Assembly (NCBI GenBank): GCA_013002425.1
Contig: JABDJQ010000504.1
Span: 1-7,016 of the forward strand
Direction: 5' to 3'
Length of the DNA stretch: 7,016 bases
Source of the DNA: Gemmatimonadota bacterium
GTDB taxonomy: Bacteria; Orphanbacterota; Orphanbacteria; Orphanbacterales; Orphanbacteraceae
Positions 5,547 through 7,016 of this stretch are shown here, in pieces. How positions within the stretch are numbered: position 1 is the stretch's first letter; each line of letters begins with the position of its first letter. The position numbers and the translations under genes are program-made. The notes beneath the pieces are model-generated. The model did not search any database and had not been told where the DNA came from. It saw nothing but the letters and a program-made list of their open reading frames with translations.

Positions 5547-5610
5547 GAAGGCGAGGAGAAGTCGATACTGAGCGTGGCGAAGGCGAGGAGAAGTCGATTC
5601 TGAGCGTGGC
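5547..5610 (-). repeat. Two 32-base tandem units in right element
   Basis: The units at 5547-5578 and 5579-5610 are identical except for one base (GATACTG versus GATTCTG). Each contains GGCGAGGAGAAGTCGAT and TGAGCGTGGC on the plus strand. The second unit ends exactly at the first plus-strand base of the ATPase stop codon. Confidence 0.95.
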
Positions 5611-7016
5611 TACATCCCTTTGTAGTTCAACAACCGTAATCCGTTCACCACGACGACGAGCGTCGAACCTTCGTGCATGACGACGGCGGGACCGAGATCG
5701 AGTCCGAAGATCGTGGCGGGCACGAGGAATGCGACCATCCCCAGACTGATGAAGACGTTCTGTTTGATGATACGTGCGGTGCGCCGGCCGAGACCGACGG
5801 CGAAGGGGAGCTTCGTAATGTCGTCGCCCATGAGCGCGATGTCGGCGGTTTCGAGAGCGACATCGGAACCGGCGGCGCCCATGGCGATGCCGACGTCGGC
5901 GATCGCCATGGCCGGGGCGTCGTTGACTCCGTCGCCGACCATCGCTATGTCGCCGCTCTCGCGCAGGCGCGCCACGGTTTCGACTTTGTCTTCGGGCATG
6001 AGGTTTCCAAGGGCTTCGTCGATCCCGACGTCGTGCCCGATCGCGTCGGCCACGCGCTGATTGTCCCCCGAAAGCATGACGATCCGCTCGATCCCGATGG
6101 TGCGGAGCCGGGCGACGGTTTCGCGCGCGGCACTCCGCAGCGTGTCCATGAGACCGATCGCGCCGAGATACCGCTCACCGAGCCGGACGACCATCGTCGA
6201 ACGGCCGTCGGCTTCGAGTTCGCCGACGCGGGCGACGAGCGAATCGGGCGGGCCGTTCCCGTTCGACTCCATGAAATACGAGAGCTTTCCGATGTGGAGC
6301 GCGTCCCCGTTCGAGAGGCGCGCCCGGATCCCGAGGCCGGTCATGCTCTGTACTTCGCCGAGTTCGGGCAGCGTCCCCGTCTTCACCTTGCCGTGAAGAT
6401 CGCGTACGACGGCCACCGCGATCGGATGATCGACTTTCATCTCCATCGCCACGGCCATGCGGACGAGTTCGGTTTCATCGGAGCCCTCGGCAGGCACGAT
6501 ATCGGTTACGCGCGGAAGTCCTTCGGTCAGTGTGCCGGTCTTGTCGAACGCGATCGCTTTGATCCGGCCCATCACCTCGAGGGGGCCGCCCCCCTTTACG
6601 AGAATGCCGGATCGGCCGGCGGTGGCGATGCCCGCGAGCACGGCGCTCGGTGTCGAGATCGCGAGCGCGCACGGACTGGCGGCCACCATTACGGCCATGG
6701 CGCGATAAAACGCCTGATGAAACGGTTCGCCGAGCAGGAGCCCGCCGACGAAGATCACGACATCGAGGACGAGCACGGAAGGAACGAAAATGCGTTCGAA
6801 CCGTTCGGCGAAACGCTGCGTGGGCGACTGCCTGGTCTCGGCTTCCGTCACGAGTTTCACGACGCGGGCGAGGGTGCTCTCGGCGCTCGGCTTCGTGACG
6901 ATGATCTCGAGCGCGCCCGCGCCGTTCAACGTGCCGGAAAATACGGCGCTCGATTCGCCCACCCGCCCCGGGGCTTCGAGCGCGGCAGCTTCCGAGTAGA
7001 CGGGGGTCTTGTCGAC
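5610..7016 (-). CDS. P1B-4-type heavy-metal-exporting ATPase, C-terminal part (runs off right edge)
   Basis: A metal-translocating P-type ATPase with 468 residues visible. The frame is open to the edge, so the N-terminus, first membrane helices and TGE motif are missing. In visible numbering: end of the actuator domain (VDKTP at 1-5, VFSGTLN at 25-31), membrane helices about 77-96 and 107-130 with the metal-binding SPC (114-116), phosphorylation DKTGT (158-162), VDHP (196-199), SGDN (316-319), GDGVNDAP (361-368), and a last helix with HEGSTLVVVVN (448-458). SPC in place of CPC together with HEGS is the P1B-4 signature. Characterised members (CoaT, CtpD, PfeT) export Co2+, Fe2+ or Zn2+, so the exact metal is open. 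A GTG at 6962 is internal, not the start. The stop overlaps the right repeat element by one base. Confidence 0.93.
   Translation of the reverse strand, partial: VDKTPVYSEAAALEAPGRVGESSAVFSGTLNGAGALEIIVTKPSAESTLARVVKLVTEAETRQSPTQRFAERFERIFVPSVLVLDVVIFVGGLLLGEPFHQAFYRAMAVMVAASPCALAISTPSAVLAGIATAGRSGILVKGGGPLEVMGRIKAIAFDKTGTLTEGLPRVTDIVPAEGSDETELVRMAVAMEMKVDHPIAVAVVRDLHGKVKTGTLPELGEVQSMTGLGIRARLSNGDALHIGKLSYFMESNGNGPPDSLVARVGELEADGRSTMVVRLGERYLGAIGLMDTLRSAARETVARLRTIGIERIVMLSGDNQRVADAIGHDVGIDEALGNLMPEDKVETVARLRESGDIAMVGDGVNDAPAMAIADVGIAMGAAGSDVALETADIALMGDDITKLPFAVGLGRRTARIIKQNVFISLGMVAFLVPATIFGLDLGPAVVMHEGSTLVVVVNGLRLLNYKGM

Larger units (their letters stand above)
5438..5610 (-). repeat. Structured repeat element, right copy (minus orientation)
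   Basis: Inverted counterpart of the element at 4869-5022. Read on the minus strand it has two 32-base tandem units (5610-5547), CTTCGCCCTGTCG, a variable stretch with palindromic CTCGCGAG, and the conserved core (5492-5438). The 12-base sequence AGTATCGACTTC at 5455-5466 has its exact reverse complement at 5558-5569. Pairing extends to 15 bp if one G-T wobble is allowed on the minus strand. The core contains a 7-bp hairpin with CCAAT loop. The outer end coincides with the last base of the metal ATPase stop codon. I cannot assign a function or known family. Confidence 0.75.

Noticed and set aside
4869..5610. CRISPR array or direct-repeat locus
   Set aside because: There are only two units per cluster, the intervals are short and themselves repeated, and no cas genes are present.
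5399..5680. Plus-strand open frame through the right repeat element
   Set aside because: It translates tandem repeat DNA and the antisense of the ATPase C-terminus; no independent coding evidence.
5610..6962. Treating the GTG at 6960-6962 as the start of the metal ATPase
   Set aside because: The frame stays open with family-typical residues (VDKTP) up to the window edge, and essential N-terminal parts would be missing.
6930..7016. About 16 extra residues between VDKTP and VFSGTLN in the ATPase actuator domain as a novel insertion
   Set aside because: From memory, several P1B-4-type ATPases of other bacteria carry a similar Ala-rich insertion here, so it is probably a subfamily feature.

Overview
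The window comes from a GC-rich bacterial chromosome, probably an uncultured lineage, and I cannot place it in a phylum from sequence alone. Its main feature is the first two thirds of a bacterial F-type ATP synthase operon on the minus strand, in the classical order atpZ-atpI-atpB-atpE-atpF-atpH-atpA. Genes are tightly packed, with overlaps or gaps of 13 to 63 bases, and the operon runs off the left edge just before the Walker A motif of AtpA.

Layout: bases 1-3531 (minus) carry the ATP synthase operon. The two small membrane genes at its head (PF09527-type atpZ and a four-helix atpI-like gene) are assembly or accessory factors. AtpB, E and F form the membrane Fo part, and AtpH with AtpA begin F1. 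Bases 3532-3626 are a divergent intergenic spacer with a terminator-like hairpin facing the operon. Bases 3627-4838 (plus) encode a GAF-like/SpoIIE-type PP2C serine phosphatase of the RsbU kind, head to head with the operon. No anti-sigma factor or STAS partner is visible beside it. Bases 5610-7016 (minus) carry the C-terminal two thirds of a P1B-type metal-exporting ATPase, whose SPC and HEGS motifs place it in the P1B-4 (Co/Fe/Zn) group.

The interesting part is the 771-base gap at 4839-5609. It holds two diverged copies of one structured repeat element in inverted orientation (4869-5022 plus, 5438-5610 minus). Each copy has two short tandem units at its outer end, a conserved core with a CCAAT-loop hairpin at its inner end, and a closing stem whose sequence differs between copies while its pairing is kept. 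Between the copies lie a 45-base polypurine tract, an unlisted 55-residue single-pass membrane protein gene (5183-5350, minus) and the apparent C-terminal tail of an upstream gene (stop at 5360-5362) that runs into the right repeat copy and has no credible start.

The ATP synthase genes are standard housekeeping genes. AtpB has two oddities: an exact 11-residue His/Asp/Ala repeat encoded by almost entirely different codons, and the mitochondrial-like His/Glu arrangement in the proton channel. No complete new defence or mobile system is evident. The covarying inverted repeat pair is the best candidate for something undescribed.
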